A stretch of DNA of 64,000 nucleotides from Neobacillus sp. WH10 (GCF_030123405.1 NZ_CP126110.1:248001-312000); one strand, 5' to 3'. Counted from the first letter of the stretch, positions 43,168 to 52,374 are shown. Numbers and translations: made by a program. Notes: generated by a model from the sequence alone, not told the origin.

Positions 43168-44251
43168 TCGTTTTAACTCCTTTCTTTTTATTCGCAAACA
43201 TGGAGAGGAAGGCCAAAAGTACAAAAAGAAAGAGCATGAATACAACCGTGCCCGGTAAAAATAAGCGGGATAAAAATAAATAAAAAGCGGTATCGTTAAT
43301 GGACAAAATGGATAGCAAAATAATCCCTCCGAAAATAAAGAGCTGTAATCCATATTTTACCTTCTTGTTTGTAACTTGAAGAAGATCTGGGATTAAAAAA
43401 GAAAGAAGAGACATACGGATGAAAGCTCCAACGAACCACTGATAAACAGATAAAAAGTCAAGATGTTCAATATAACGACCGATTGAAACAAGTCTCCATT
43501 CCTCAAAGGCTGGGTATCGTTGCTTAGCAGCTACGAACGGTCCAAACTCTATGATAGCCCCGATGGTTGGTCCAATTGTAAGTACTAAAAAAATGATTCC
43601 AATCCAAATCAAAGTAGAGAATTTTAATTTTGTCTTTAAGTGATGATGAATAAATAAGATAAAGCCAAACTCGACAAATCCTGATATTGGATAGATCATA
43701 CCTTTAATAACAGGTGAGGTGCCATACTCCATATATGGTTTTAAAAAAGAGAAGTCTTTATTCGGAAAATTCGCAGTCATGACAAAAAAACCTAAAATAA
43801 TAACGATCGGCAGAAGGATACCCGCTGTTAACCCAATGGATTGAATACCATGCTTTGCATTATAAAAACAGATAATAGAAAATGCAGCACCTAGAAATAG
43901 TTTAGGTGTCTTCGGGAGATAAAACGATAAAAAGGTTAAAGTTTCCTTTAACGTGACAACACTCAAGGAAAATAGGTATAGGAGGATAATAGCCACTAAT
44001 GGATAGGCAACAAAAATCCCGAAGTTCCTCTTAATCCAAAGAAACAGCTGTTCTCCATGCATACGTTTTTGGATGAAATAAAGAATCGGTAACAAGAATA
44101 GATAAGAAACGCATGAGAACAAAATGGCAATCCAGGAATCACGGGCAGAAACGTCTAAAACCATAGGGATGATAATAACATGGTTAACAAGTCCGGTGCT
44201 GCCAATCAGGATCAATGACATTTGAAGCAAGCTTAGGGTTTGGTTTTTCAT
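43154..44251 (-). CDS. Spore germination receptor B subunit (amino-acid permease-like)
   Basis: 365 residues, the standard GerB length, with ten predicted helices of the APC fold. It starts MKNQTLSLLQMSLILIGSTG, and AGGAGAAT precedes ATG 44251, which decides against a longer frame to 44446. GerB proteins bind the germinant. Gene order here is B-A-C rather than the common A-B-C. A forespore promoter was not identified. Confidence 0.92.
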   Translation of the reverse strand: MKNQTLSLLQMSLILIGSTGLVNHVIIIPMVLDVSARDSWIAILFSCVSYLFLLPILYFIQKRMHGEQLFLWIKRNFGIFVAYPLVAIILLYLFSLSVVTLKETLTFLSFYLPKTPKLFLGAAFSIICFYNAKHGIQSIGLTAGILLPIVIILGFFVMTANFPNKDFSFLKPYMEYGTSPVIKGMIYPISGFVEFGFILFIHHHLKTKLKFSTLIWIGIIFLVLTIGPTIGAIIEFGPFVAAKQRYPAFEEWRLVSIGRYIEHLDFLSVYQWFVGAFIRMSLLSFLIPDLLQVTNKKVKYGLQLFIFGGIILLSILSINDTAFYLFLSRLFLPGTVVFMLFLFVLLAFLSMFANKKKGVKTNEAQ

Positions 44252-44501
44252 GTATATTCTCCTAGAAAGCAACTTTGTTACCATGATAGTGTAACCTTCT
44301 GGAATATTTTTTATTATTCCTTGGGTCAGCTCTCTACTCAGATAAGGTTTAAAGCGGTAATGGGATGGAATTCTGATCTTATGGCTAGAAAGAGTAATAA
44401 AAACAAATAATCTTAGTCGAGAGCAGCCTTCAGATATTTTGTTCAAACCAAGAGTGCTTTACTTAAATTTCTTTATTACAGGAATGCTCCAATAAAAAAA
44501 G

Positions 44502-44540
44502 AACCGTAAAGAGAATGGATTTATTTCTCCTTACGGTTTT
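44502..44540. terminator. Bidirectional terminator
   Basis: Stem AACCGTAAAGAGAA / TTCTCCTTACGGTT with runs of A before and T after. Ends the DUF2975 module on the minus strand. Confidence 0.8.
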
Positions 44541-44591
44541 TATTTTATAAACAAATAGAATTTATAAAATTAATGGGGTAGGTCAGTTTGA

Positions 44592-44807
44592 TCAATTATG
44601 TTTGACTTTTTTAAACATCGAAATGGTAGCCACAAACAATACTGAAATAATACCAACAAAAACAAATAGATAACTTAATGGAATTAAGAAGAAAGGTTCT
44701 TCTAAAGTACCGTCTGGAGCCACTTTTGAACCGATCATGCTATAGATAATTAGACAAACAACTCCTAAAAATATTGGTGTAGAAGCTAATAGGTATTTTT
44801 TCTTCAT
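44592..44807 (-). CDS. DUF3955-family small membrane protein
   Basis: 71 residues with two helices (about 5-24 and 43-65) joined by IGSKVAPDGTLEEPFFLIPL, the signature of DUF3955. ATG 44807 follows AGAGGAG. It is the last gene of the YozG/DUF2975 module. Function unknown. Confidence 0.78.
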   Translation of the reverse strand: MKKKYLLASTPIFLGVVCLIIYSMIGSKVAPDGTLEEPFFLIPLSYLFVFVGIISVLFVATISMFKKVKHN

Positions 44808-44838
44808 TATGCATTCTCCTCTATTCATATAATTAAGA

Positions 44839-45048
44839 TTAGTTTTTTTTATACTCCAGAATGTCACCTGGTTGACAATCTAGAACTTCACAGATCTTTT
44901 CTAAAGTTGGAAATTTAATCGCTTTTGCTTTTCCATTTTTTAATATTGATACGTTTGCCATTGTAATTCCTAGGTTTTCGGATAATTCTGTAACGCTCAT
45001 TTTTCTTTTAGCCAGCATTACATCGAGGTTTACTATGATAGTCATCAT
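44839..45048 (-). CDS. YozG-type small HTH regulator (module 4)
   Basis: 69 residues, Cro/CI-like HTH with the YozG pattern: LDVMLAKRKMSVTELSENLG, ITMANVSILKNGKAKAIKFP, LEKICEVLDCQPGDILEYK. Two adjacent ATG codons (45048, 45045) follow GAGGTG. It lies 8 bp after the DUF2975 gene. YozG/DUF2975 pairs are widespread in Firmicutes, with unknown function. Confidence 0.86.
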   Translation of the reverse strand: MMTIIVNLDVMLAKRKMSVTELSENLGITMANVSILKNGKAKAIKFPTLEKICEVLDCQPGDILEYKKN

Positions 45049-45056
45049 TCAACACC

Positions 45057-45536
45057 TCAAATTGTTAGATCGTTATCTTGCTTTATTTCACTAGCTTTCC
45101 TAACTAAATAAGAAAGCATAAATGTAAATACGGAAATAACGACTGAGAAAAATAGAATCAATAAAAGAACAATTAAAACGTTTGTATGATACCTTCCGAC
45201 TACGAAAAGATAAATTAATGCGCCAACGTATAAAACACCTTCAATCATTGATAATACACTTACTATTTTCAATCTATCCGCGTTTTTAACTGTAAAAGAT
45301 TGGTCAAAGCTAATATCCGAACAAATCTGCCACCCTAAAACTAAAGCAATAAAAAATGGGATCCCTGTAATCCAAATGAATGTAATAAAGGGATTATAAA
45401 GTGTCTTCAAATTTTTTGAGTTCAGTAGAATGTTCCGTCCAGTTTCAGGGCCAAAATAAATACAGAACAACAGACCAAATAATCCACAAATAACAATTAT
45501 CAATTTCAACCATATTGATAATTCTTTCTGTCTCAT
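45057..45536 (-). CDS. DUF2975 membrane protein (module 4)
   Basis: 159 residues with four membrane helices (about 9-28, 48-68, 92-112 and 118-142). The loop DISFDQSFTVKNADRLKIVS is the conserved DUF2975 segment (compare FS..N...L). Ribosome site AAGGAGGG. First gene of module 4, followed by the YozG-type regulator and a DUF3955 protein. Confidence 0.86.
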   Translation of the reverse strand: MRQKELSIWLKLIIVICGLFGLLFCIYFGPETGRNILLNSKNLKTLYNPFITFIWITGIPFFIALVLGWQICSDISFDQSFTVKNADRLKIVSVLSMIEGVLYVGALIYLFVVGRYHTNVLIVLLLILFFSVVISVFTFMLSYLVRKASEIKQDNDLTI

Positions 45537-45592
45537 AAAAAGAACCCTCCTTAGCTAGCTAACAATATAATAACCCTGAATATCATCCTAGT

Positions 45593-45629
45593 CAACAAAA
45601 ATTTATCGTTTTACGATAAATTTTTGTTG
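45593..45629. promoter_or_regulatory. Palindrome upstream of module 4
   Basis: Perfect 16-base arms CAACAAAAATTTATCG / CGATAAATTTTTGTTG with a 5-base centre, about 57 bp before the DUF2975 start. Candidate operator. The rest of 45630-45966 has only a doubtful 60-codon frame at 45738-45920. Confidence 0.58.
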
Positions 45630-45966
45630 TTTATGTGATTTGGATTAGATTGTAACCAACCAATAAATTTCTCTTAAGCATAGTAAACATTACCGATTAC
45701 TCAACAAAAGTAAGAAAAAAACATTGCGTAAAAAAACTTGAAAAAATGCATGAAAAAAAGCCCGAAAAAAAGTGATTTTTCGAAGAGGAAATGGGTGAAA
45801 AGCGGGAATTTGTACGACTACTTTATTGTCACAGGAAAAGGTGAAATATGGATTAAGATCGAGGGGTTCCAGAGTAAATTTTTTATTACACATTCCAAGG
45901 AGTTTTACAAGAAAGGTTGAATATATATACTAATCATAATCTTTATTTAAGGCAGGTATAACTCAT

Positions 45967-47787
45967 ATGGATAAAGATAAACTTCGAACAAGTCTAAGTA
46001 AAGAGGATATCTACATGAAAGAACTGCTTCAGTCTCTTGTCGAAACAACGATTGACGCTATTTCTATTAGAGACATGCAGGGAAACATACTCCTCGTAAA
46101 TAGTGCCTTTGAAAAATTTTATGGCTGGACCTACCAGGACCTGATAAATGACCCCAACTGCCTGGTACCTGAAAATATAATAAACGAGACGAGAGAAATT
46201 TTTCATCAGATTAAATTCTCTGGAGAGAAAATTTCGGGATATGAAACCGTACGAAAACGAAAAGATGGTACAATTGTTCAAGTATGTCTAACAGCTTCCC
46301 CTATACGAGATGGAGTAGAGAATATCGTTGGCACTTCTGTTATTGCCAGAGATATTACAGACCGTAAAAAGGCTGAAGAAGCATTGCTTGAAAGTGAGGC
46401 AAAATACCGGGTATTAGTAGAAAATACGAACGATATCATAAGCACATATGATTTAAACATGAAAAAAATATTTGTATCTCCTTCTGTAGAGCTTCACTTG
46501 GGATATACCCAATATGAATATCTTCAGGCAGGTACTTTTGCTTTTACTCACCCTGATGATGTAAAGAAAATAGTAAATCTACGTCAATCAATCTCTCCCC
46601 ATAAAAAAAATGTTCAAATTGAGCTCAGAATAAAACATAAAAATGGATCGTGGGTGTATTTGGAGTCGCGTTGTGTACCTATCTTATCTGAGACCTCCGA
46701 GATAGAGAGCTATCTGGTAGTCTCACGTAATATCACAGAACGAAAACTATCAGAAGAAGCTTTGCGGAAGAGCGAAGCACAATACAGGTTCATTGCTGAA
46801 AATACAGCAGACTTTATTTCTGTGATTGATAAGTATGGAGATGTATCGTACAGCTCTCCTTCACATATGAAAAAATTAGGCACTGATAGAATTCACTTTG
46901 AAAAAATCCATCCTGACGATGCTTCTCTTGTCTGTGAACGATTTTCATACATGCTTCAAACGGAAACCCCCATTATATGTGTATATCGATACAACCTCGA
47001 AAATGAAACCTGGATCTATTTAGAATCAAGAGGAATACCTTTTTTCAGTACTGATGGCGAATGTCAATACTTTTTCAACGTTACACGTGATATTACTGAG
47101 AGAAAACAAAACGAAGACCTTCTCCGGAGAACAGAAAAGCTGTCAGTCATCGGAGAATTGGCTGCAAGTATAGCGCACGAAATAAGGAATCCTCTTACCA
47201 CATTAAAGGGCTTTATTCAATTTTTAAAACCTGACATTTCAGATAATTCCGCCTTCTTTGATGTTATGTTGTCTGAGCTAGATCGAATCAACTTTATCGT
47301 GGGTGAGCTGCTTGTTTTGGCTAAGCCGCAAAATCTCCATGTGAAACCGATTCTCTTGCACAGTATCATTGAAGCTGTTGTACAGTCGCTAAAATCTGAA
47401 GCTAATTTAAAACATATTAAAATTATGGAGAAATTAGAAAACACACCTGTTACGGTCAACTGTGAAGAAAATCGATTAAAACAAGTATTTATTAATATCA
47501 TGAAGAATTCCCTGGATGCCACCTCAGCGAATGGCGAAATCTGTATTCAAACACAACTTCTAAGTGCCAACCAAGTCCTTATTCGCTTTTCTGATAACGG
47601 CTGTGGCATTTCAAAGGAGCTGCTGGCCAGACTTGGGGAACCTTTTTACACCACAAAAGAGAAGGGAACAGGATTAGGTTTACTTGTTAGTAACAAAATT
47701 ATTAAAGATCATCAAGGCAGTATCAACATCACAAGTGAAATCAACAAGGGTACAATAGTAGATATCACTCTACCAATTTGCATTTAA
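45967..47787 (+). CDS. Cytosolic histidine kinase with three PAS domains (Kin-like)
   Basis: 606 residues and no membrane helix. Three PAS units (about 18-130, 140-258 and 268-380) each end in a DITERK-type linker (VIARDITDRKKAEEAL, VSRNITERKLSEEAL, VTRDITERKQNEDLL). HisKA has AASIAHEIRNPLTTLKGFIQ, and the HATPase has NIMKNSLDAT, DNGCGIS and GTGLGLL. The acceptor box matches the KinA/KinE class that feeds the sporulation phosphorelay. No cognate regulator is adjacent. Ribosome site AAGGCAGG. Confidence 0.88.
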   Translation: MDKDKLRTSLSKEDIYMKELLQSLVETTIDAISIRDMQGNILLVNSAFEKFYGWTYQDLINDPNCLVPENIINETREIFHQIKFSGEKISGYETVRKRKDGTIVQVCLTASPIRDGVENIVGTSVIARDITDRKKAEEALLESEAKYRVLVENTNDIISTYDLNMKKIFVSPSVELHLGYTQYEYLQAGTFAFTHPDDVKKIVNLRQSISPHKKNVQIELRIKHKNGSWVYLESRCVPILSETSEIESYLVVSRNITERKLSEEALRKSEAQYRFIAENTADFISVIDKYGDVSYSSPSHMKKLGTDRIHFEKIHPDDASLVCERFSYMLQTETPIICVYRYNLENETWIYLESRGIPFFSTDGECQYFFNVTRDITERKQNEDLLRRTEKLSVIGELAASIAHEIRNPLTTLKGFIQFLKPDISDNSAFFDVMLSELDRINFIVGELLVLAKPQNLHVKPILLHSIIEAVVQSLKSEANLKHIKIMEKLENTPVTVNCEENRLKQVFINIMKNSLDATSANGEICIQTQLLSANQVLIRFSDNGCGISKELLARLGEPFYTTKEKGTGLGLLVSNKIIKDHQGSINITSEINKGTIVDITLPICI

Positions 47788-47804
47788 AGCTTTCCATAGT
47801 CAAC

Positions 47805-47828
47805 AGCCCCTAAGTGGGGTTCTTTTTT
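47805..47828 (+). terminator. Terminator of the PAS kinase
   Basis: Short stem GCCCC / GGGGT followed by T6. Confidence 0.65.
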
Positions 47829-47891
47829 CCGACATCTTTCTTCAGTTGGGAGAGCTTGAACTCTTTTATTTAAACGAGATTGTAGCTGTTT

Positions 47892-48080
47892 TAATCAAAC
47901 GTTTGTTTAGGAAGGAAAATGCAGAAAAACCGTCGAAAATCTGAGGTTAATTGTATTTATTGACAAATATAAAAAAACATATAGAAATCCTCATGAAATA
48001 ATCGACATTTTTCTTCGTGTTTTAAGGAAAAATCCTTAATTTTATATGGATTACATCATATTTAATCAAACGTTTGTTTA
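47892..48080. promoter_or_regulatory. Two identical TetR-type palindromes in a gene-free gap
   Basis: TAATCAAACGTTTGTTTA occurs at 47892-47909 and again, unchanged, at 48063-48080. The core AAACGTTT is symmetric and the site resembles TetR-family operators. No TetR gene or obvious target lies between; 47830-48394 otherwise holds no gene I can support. Confidence 0.55.
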
Positions 48081-48394
48081 ACAATCTTGAGGCCAGAATC
48101 CTGTCGATGTATGTGGATTCACACAAATGATTCGATGACTCTTTCTGGAATCTGGTAAAAGTAAATCCTATTATATAAAGAAAAAATTGAAACGATTGGA
48201 GATAGGGGTTAAACAATCGATTCCGAGCAGTAGTAGTCTTTTAGGAATGAGAAGAGAGTGCGCTGTATCGGAATTTTTTTTACTCTATTTTTAACTTCCT
48301 GCTTTTTTTTGATAAAAATGTGTTTATAATTATCTTAACATTTTTTACTTTAATACCTTTCAGATACTTATCACTCAATTTAGGGGCGCTGAGC

Positions 48395-49651
48395 ATGGGG
48401 ATACCGACACTATTAATAAATGCATTTATTATTATCCTTTGTATATTTTTCTACCAAATATTTTGGTTAGATAAAGATGGAAAAGAAGCACGTAATGATG
48501 TATTAATTTCCTTTCTTGCATCTATTGCGATCATTCTTTGTATGACGTTCCCCTTTAAGTTTAATTCCGGATACATTTATGATTTACGGCTTATCCCAAT
48601 CCTTTTAGCCGTTCTCTATGGTAGTTTCAGGAGTTTTATTTTCATCACCATTGTATTTCTTTCTTACCGTTTTTACTTAGGCGGAAACGGATTTTTCCCT
48701 GCAGTTATTATATATTTTATGATTACTTCTATAACTATGGCATTACAATATTTTCTTGCTGATTATTTCAAAAAAAGAAAAATATTGTTCAGCACATTAC
48801 TTCTTTCTATTTGCACTATTTCCTTTTCCATCTTCGCTATAATGAGTCAAATACGATCAAGCGCTAAAGTTCAACCTGATTTTATTCACTTTTTAACCAA
48901 TTATATAGTAATCAATATTCTTACAGTTTTGTTATCTCTTTACTTAATTGAAGGAATGATCGAAAGGTTTAAGATGAAAGAAAAAATTCACCGTGCAGAA
49001 AAATTTATTGTGACTAGTGAATTAGCTGCATCTATAGCTCATGAAATAAGAAACCCGCTGACTTCGGTATATGGATTTATGCAGATGTTTAGTAAAAACG
49101 AGATCTCCGAAACACACAAGCCTGAGTATATTCAAGTCATGCTCATGGAGTTAGAAAAAGCGCAAAATGTTATTAACGATTATTTATCCCTTATAAAACC
49201 ACAAGTTGTTGTGAAAGAAATATTAGATATTAGACCAATTGTCCATCAAGTAATAGATGCTATTTTACCGATGGCAAGACTTCATAATGTTAAAGTTGAA
49301 AGCGATATTATTTGTTCTCTTTATATAAATGCCAACGTCGTTAATATAAAACGGTGTTTAATTAACATTGCAAAAAATGGAATTGAAGCAATGACTAATG
49401 GAGGGATACTAAGAATCAATGTGAAAAAGGTAAAGAATAATATTGTAATTGATATTATTGATTCGGGAATTGGAATGTCGTCTGAGGAAATCAAGCGAAT
49501 CGCTATGCCGTTTTATTCTACAAAAGAAAAGGGAACTGGACTAGGCACTATGATTTCATACGGTATTATTAAAGAATTAAACGGAGATATCGAAATAAAA
49601 AGCGAAAAAGGAAAAGGAACACGGTTTTCTATTATTATTCCTTCTTCATGA
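48395..49651 (+). CDS. kinB: KinB-like sensor kinase (5TMR)
   Basis: 418 residues (KinB is 428). Six membrane helices in the first ~190 residues, starting with LLINAFIIILCIFFYQIFWL as in KinB. The acceptor box is AASIAHEIRNPLTSVYGFMQ, and the HATPase has NIAKNGIEAM, DSGIGMS and GTGLGTM. The ATG at 48395 follows AGGGGCG; a longer GTG frame from 48320 lacks a ribosome site. KinB-type kinases phosphorylate Spo0F to start sporulation; the symbol is by similarity. Confidence 0.8.
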   Translation: MGIPTLLINAFIIILCIFFYQIFWLDKDGKEARNDVLISFLASIAIILCMTFPFKFNSGYIYDLRLIPILLAVLYGSFRSFIFITIVFLSYRFYLGGNGFFPAVIIYFMITSITMALQYFLADYFKKRKILFSTLLLSICTISFSIFAIMSQIRSSAKVQPDFIHFLTNYIVINILTVLLSLYLIEGMIERFKMKEKIHRAEKFIVTSELAASIAHEIRNPLTSVYGFMQMFSKNEISETHKPEYIQVMLMELEKAQNVINDYLSLIKPQVVVKEILDIRPIVHQVIDAILPMARLHNVKVESDIICSLYINANVVNIKRCLINIAKNGIEAMTNGGILRINVKKVKNNIVIDIIDSGIGMSSEEIKRIAMPFYSTKEKGTGLGTMISYGIIKELNGDIEIKSEKGKGTRFSIIIPSS

Positions 49652-49721
49652 AAGATTTCGATGTGACAAGATTCTTAGGAGCATGTTTTGATTTGACTCA
49701 TACAACTCAGTCGTAACTTAG

Positions 49722-49761
49722 TAACCTGGTTAGTGAATTTTCTACCCAGGTTATTTTTTTT
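49722..49761 (+). terminator. Terminator of the KinB-like gene
   Basis: Stem TAACCTGG / CCAGGTTA followed by T8. A second hairpin AACCCCGTTC / GAACGGGGTT with T4 follows at 49797-49825. Confidence 0.8.
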
Positions 49762-49881
49762 CGTATCCTCCTTAGGTGATTATACAATTATATTTAAACC
49801 CCGTTCTTCCTCAGAACGGGGTTTTGTGAATTTATAAATCAACCAACTTTTTATTGTCAATTTACAATTTTTATCATCAAA

Positions 49882-49914
49882 TTTATACCAGGTACTAATA
49901 CTAGGTGATATAAT
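49882..49914 (+). promoter_or_regulatory. FapR operator and -10 before fabH
   Basis: TTTATACCAGGTACTAA (49882-49898) matches 14 of 17 positions of the FapR consensus TTAGTACCTGGTACTAA, and TATAAT follows at 49909-49914. FapR, released by malonyl-CoA, would repress this promoter. Confidence 0.68.
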
Positions 49915-49938
49915 GAAAGAAAAATGAGGTGAAATATA

Positions 49939-50928
49939 ATGATTAAATCTAAAGCACGTATTACAGCAATTGGTACCTATGTTCCTCAAAAAAAATTATT
50001 AAATGAAGACTTAGAAAAGATGGTAGATACTAATGATGAATGGATAGTTCAGAGGACTGGTATGAAGGAAAGAAGAGTAGCAGGAGATGAAGAATTTGCT
50101 TCTCATTTAGCTATCAAGGCTATTGAAAATTTGATTGAAAAATATAATAAAGATATACAGGATGTTGATTGTATTATAGTTGCAACGACAACTCCTGACT
50201 ATGCGTTTCCAAGTGTGGCATGTCAAATTCAGAGTCACTTTAATATTCCTTGTACAGGGGCTTTTGACTTAAATGCTACCTGTGCAGGCTTCACATATGC
50301 TCTACACTTAGCTAACAATCTAATTACTTCCGGGGCACATAAAAAGATTTTAGTTGTTGCAGCCGAGACTTTATCAAAAGTAACCGACTATAAAGATAGA
50401 ACAACCTGTATTTTATTCGGAGATGGTGCCGGTTCTATGCTAGTCGAATATGATAAGGAAAATCCTAGTTTCTTGGCAAGCCATATGGGAACTAATGGAG
50501 AAGGTGGTATTCATGTATATAGAACAACCTTTGCAACTACAATGGATGATAAACCATTAAATACATCTGGAAAGATGGTTCAGAATGGAAGAGAAGTATA
50601 CAAATGGGCAGCCCGTACATTACCAATAGGAATACAAGAATTATTACTTAAGACAGAATTAAATATAGAGGATATTAACTGGTTTATACCACATAGTGCG
50701 AATCTAAGAATGGTTGAATCCATATGTGAAAAATCGGGATTTCCCATAGAAAAAACATTAACTAGTATGAAATATTTTGGGAATACCTCATCTGCTTCTA
50801 TTCCACTAGCACTAAATCTAGGAATCGAAGAAGGTAAAGTCCAAAATGGAGATACTTTATTGCTCTATGGCTTCGGAGGAGGACTTACACATTTAGGCCT
50901 TGTTTTAACTTGGAATACAAAAAATTAA
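49939..50928 (+). CDS. fabH: 3-oxoacyl-ACP synthase III (FabHB type)
   Basis: 329 residues. The Cys-His-Asn triad is visible: Cys in NATCAGFTYAL, His in FIPHSANLRM, Asn in YFGNTSSASIP. Also GDGAGSML and the terminal GFGGGLTHLG. It condenses acyl-CoA with malonyl-ACP to start fatty acid synthesis. Its context with only fabZ, away from fabF or acc genes, suggests a second, accessory copy like YhfB of Bacillus. Ribosome site GAGGTG. FapR-type operator upstream. Confidence 0.92.
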   Translation: MIKSKARITAIGTYVPQKKLLNEDLEKMVDTNDEWIVQRTGMKERRVAGDEEFASHLAIKAIENLIEKYNKDIQDVDCIIVATTTPDYAFPSVACQIQSHFNIPCTGAFDLNATCAGFTYALHLANNLITSGAHKKILVVAAETLSKVTDYKDRTTCILFGDGAGSMLVEYDKENPSFLASHMGTNGEGGIHVYRTTFATTMDDKPLNTSGKMVQNGREVYKWAARTLPIGIQELLLKTELNIEDINWFIPHSANLRMVESICEKSGFPIEKTLTSMKYFGNTSSASIPLALNLGIEEGKVQNGDTLLLYGFGGGLTHLGLVLTWNTKN

Positions 50929-50958
50929 AATATAGTATTGATAATGGAGGCCTTAATT

Positions 50959-51384
50959 TTGTTTGATACTCAAAAAATTAGAGAAATAATTAGACATCGC
51001 TATCCATTTCTTTTAATAGATAGGATTCTGGAAATAGAAGAGGGAAAAAGAGCAGTTGGTATTAAAAATGTGACGGCAAATGAAGGTTTTTTTAATGGAC
51101 ACTTTCCTAATTTTCCAGTTATGCCAGGCGCATTAATAGTAGAGGCTTTAGCTCAAGTAAGTGCAGTTGTGATGCTAACTAAAGAAGGAAATCAAGGACG
51201 ATTAGGGCTTTTAGCGGGTATAGATAATTGTCGTTTTAAACAGCAAGTTAGACCAGGAGATGAACTTCATCTCGAGGTTGAAATCACGCGTCTAAAAGGT
51301 CCTATAGGGAAAGGGAAAGGTATCGCTACTGTTGATGGCGAATTGGTTTGCGAGCTTGAACTGATCTTTGCATTTGGTGATTAA
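50959..51384 (+). CDS. fabZ: 3-hydroxyacyl-ACP dehydratase FabZ
   Basis: 141 residues. The hot-dog fold motifs are HRYPFLLIDRILEIEEGK, then GFFNGHFPNFPVMPGALIVE with the catalytic His and Glu. The start is TTG at 50959: GGAGG lies 8 bases before it and the protein then begins FDTQKIREII as other FabZ do. The frame upstream covers that ribosome site. Co-transcribed with fabH (30 bp gap). It dehydrates 3-hydroxyacyl-ACP in chain elongation. Confidence 0.92.
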   Translation: MFDTQKIREIIRHRYPFLLIDRILEIEEGKRAVGIKNVTANEGFFNGHFPNFPVMPGALIVEALAQVSAVVMLTKEGNQGRLGLLAGIDNCRFKQQVRPGDELHLEVEITRLKGPIGKGKGIATVDGELVCELELIFAFGD

Positions 51385-51502
51385 TATATTGTTGAATTTC
51401 AAACTGTAATAGGGCAGTTTAGTTTAGAGGTTATTTCTTTGATAAATTAAAGTCGTTATTTCAAAATTTATTATTTGTATAAAATTTCCACCCTTCAAAT
51501 TG

Positions 51503-51526
51503 AAGCCTCCAAAACCGGAGGCTTTT
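51503..51526. terminator. Bidirectional terminator
   Basis: Stem AAGCCTCC / GGAGGCTT, 6-base loop, T4; between convergent fabZ and the isochorismatase gene. Confidence 0.85.
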
Positions 51527-52295
51527 ATCTATGAATTGATTTCATTTTATCTATAACCTCATTTGTAGTCCATGATGCACTAGCAATCATACGGAAATTT
51601 ATTTTAGCAGCCATATCCCCATCCAAGTCGTTCATTTTTGCAGCAGCTGTGGCATCATGAACAACTGCTACTTCAAAACCTTGTTCAAGTAGCTCACGCA
51701 TATGAGATTCAACGCACAGGTTCCCAGACATACCAGCAAGAATGACACGGGAAATTCCCTGTTTTCGCAGCTGTAAAACCAAATCATTGGCCTCGGGTCC
51801 GTAAATTTTATGCGGACTTGTTATGACGGTTTGACCATCATTAATATAGGGCTTATATTTATCCAAAAAGTCGGCACCTGAACCTTCGAAGCCTTTAAGC
51901 GATAATGGACCTTTTCGTTGATACATTTTGAGATCGTGCATCGAATGCTCCATAGCTCCCCCAAACATCCATTTTTGATCATAGGGATAATAGTAATGTG
52001 GGGACACAAACACTTTAAACTTATTTTTCTTTGCTGTTTTTAATAATAATTCAATGTTCTCTATCGTATGATTTTTAGCTACGCTGTCTTTAACTAAATT
52101 CCATGCTACGCCTTTTGGGCTTAAAAAGTCATTTTGCGGATCTGTAATCACCAATGCAGTATTTTTTTGTTCCACCTTCATTCCAGGCGATGTAAGTGAT
52201 ACCGTTTGTGCAACTACAACCTTTTGTTGAAAACCAAATAGATCAAGATTTCCAAATAACGATAACGCAAAAAAACAAAGTAGAATTTTTCTCAT
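51525..52295 (-). CDS. Secreted isochorismatase-fold cysteine hydrolase
   Basis: 256 residues. A signal peptide (RKILLCFFALSLFGNL, cleavage probably near VVAQT) points to export, unusual for this cytosolic family. The catalytic Asp (VITDPQNDFLS), Lys (SPHKIYGPEA) and Cys (AGMSGNLCVESH) are all present. Members hydrolyse amides or vinyl ethers such as nicotinamide or isochorismate. Ribosome site AAAGGAG. Monocistronic. Substrate unknown. Confidence 0.82.
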   Translation of the reverse strand: MRKILLCFFALSLFGNLDLFGFQQKVVVAQTVSLTSPGMKVEQKNTALVITDPQNDFLSPKGVAWNLVKDSVAKNHTIENIELLLKTAKKNKFKVFVSPHYYYPYDQKWMFGGAMEHSMHDLKMYQRKGPLSLKGFEGSGADFLDKYKPYINDGQTVITSPHKIYGPEANDLVLQLRKQGISRVILAGMSGNLCVESHMRELLEQGFEVAVVHDATAAAKMNDLDGDMAAKINFRMIASASWTTNEVIDKMKSIHR

Positions 52296-52374
52296 ACAGA
52301 TCTCCTTTCGTTGATTGGTATTCGATTATTATGTGCCTTTTTCAATGGTTGATTCAGCTTCAATACTGTAAAAA

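Noticed and set aside
45738..45920. 60-codon frame upstream of the PAS kinase
   Set aside because: It begins in an A-rich stretch without a ribosome site and shows no recognisable domain; the C-terminal half is protein-like, so a remnant cannot be excluded.
48320..48394. N-terminal extension of the KinB-like kinase from a GTG at 48320
   Set aside because: No ribosome site, whereas AGGGG is correctly placed for ATG 48395, where the KinB-like sequence begins.
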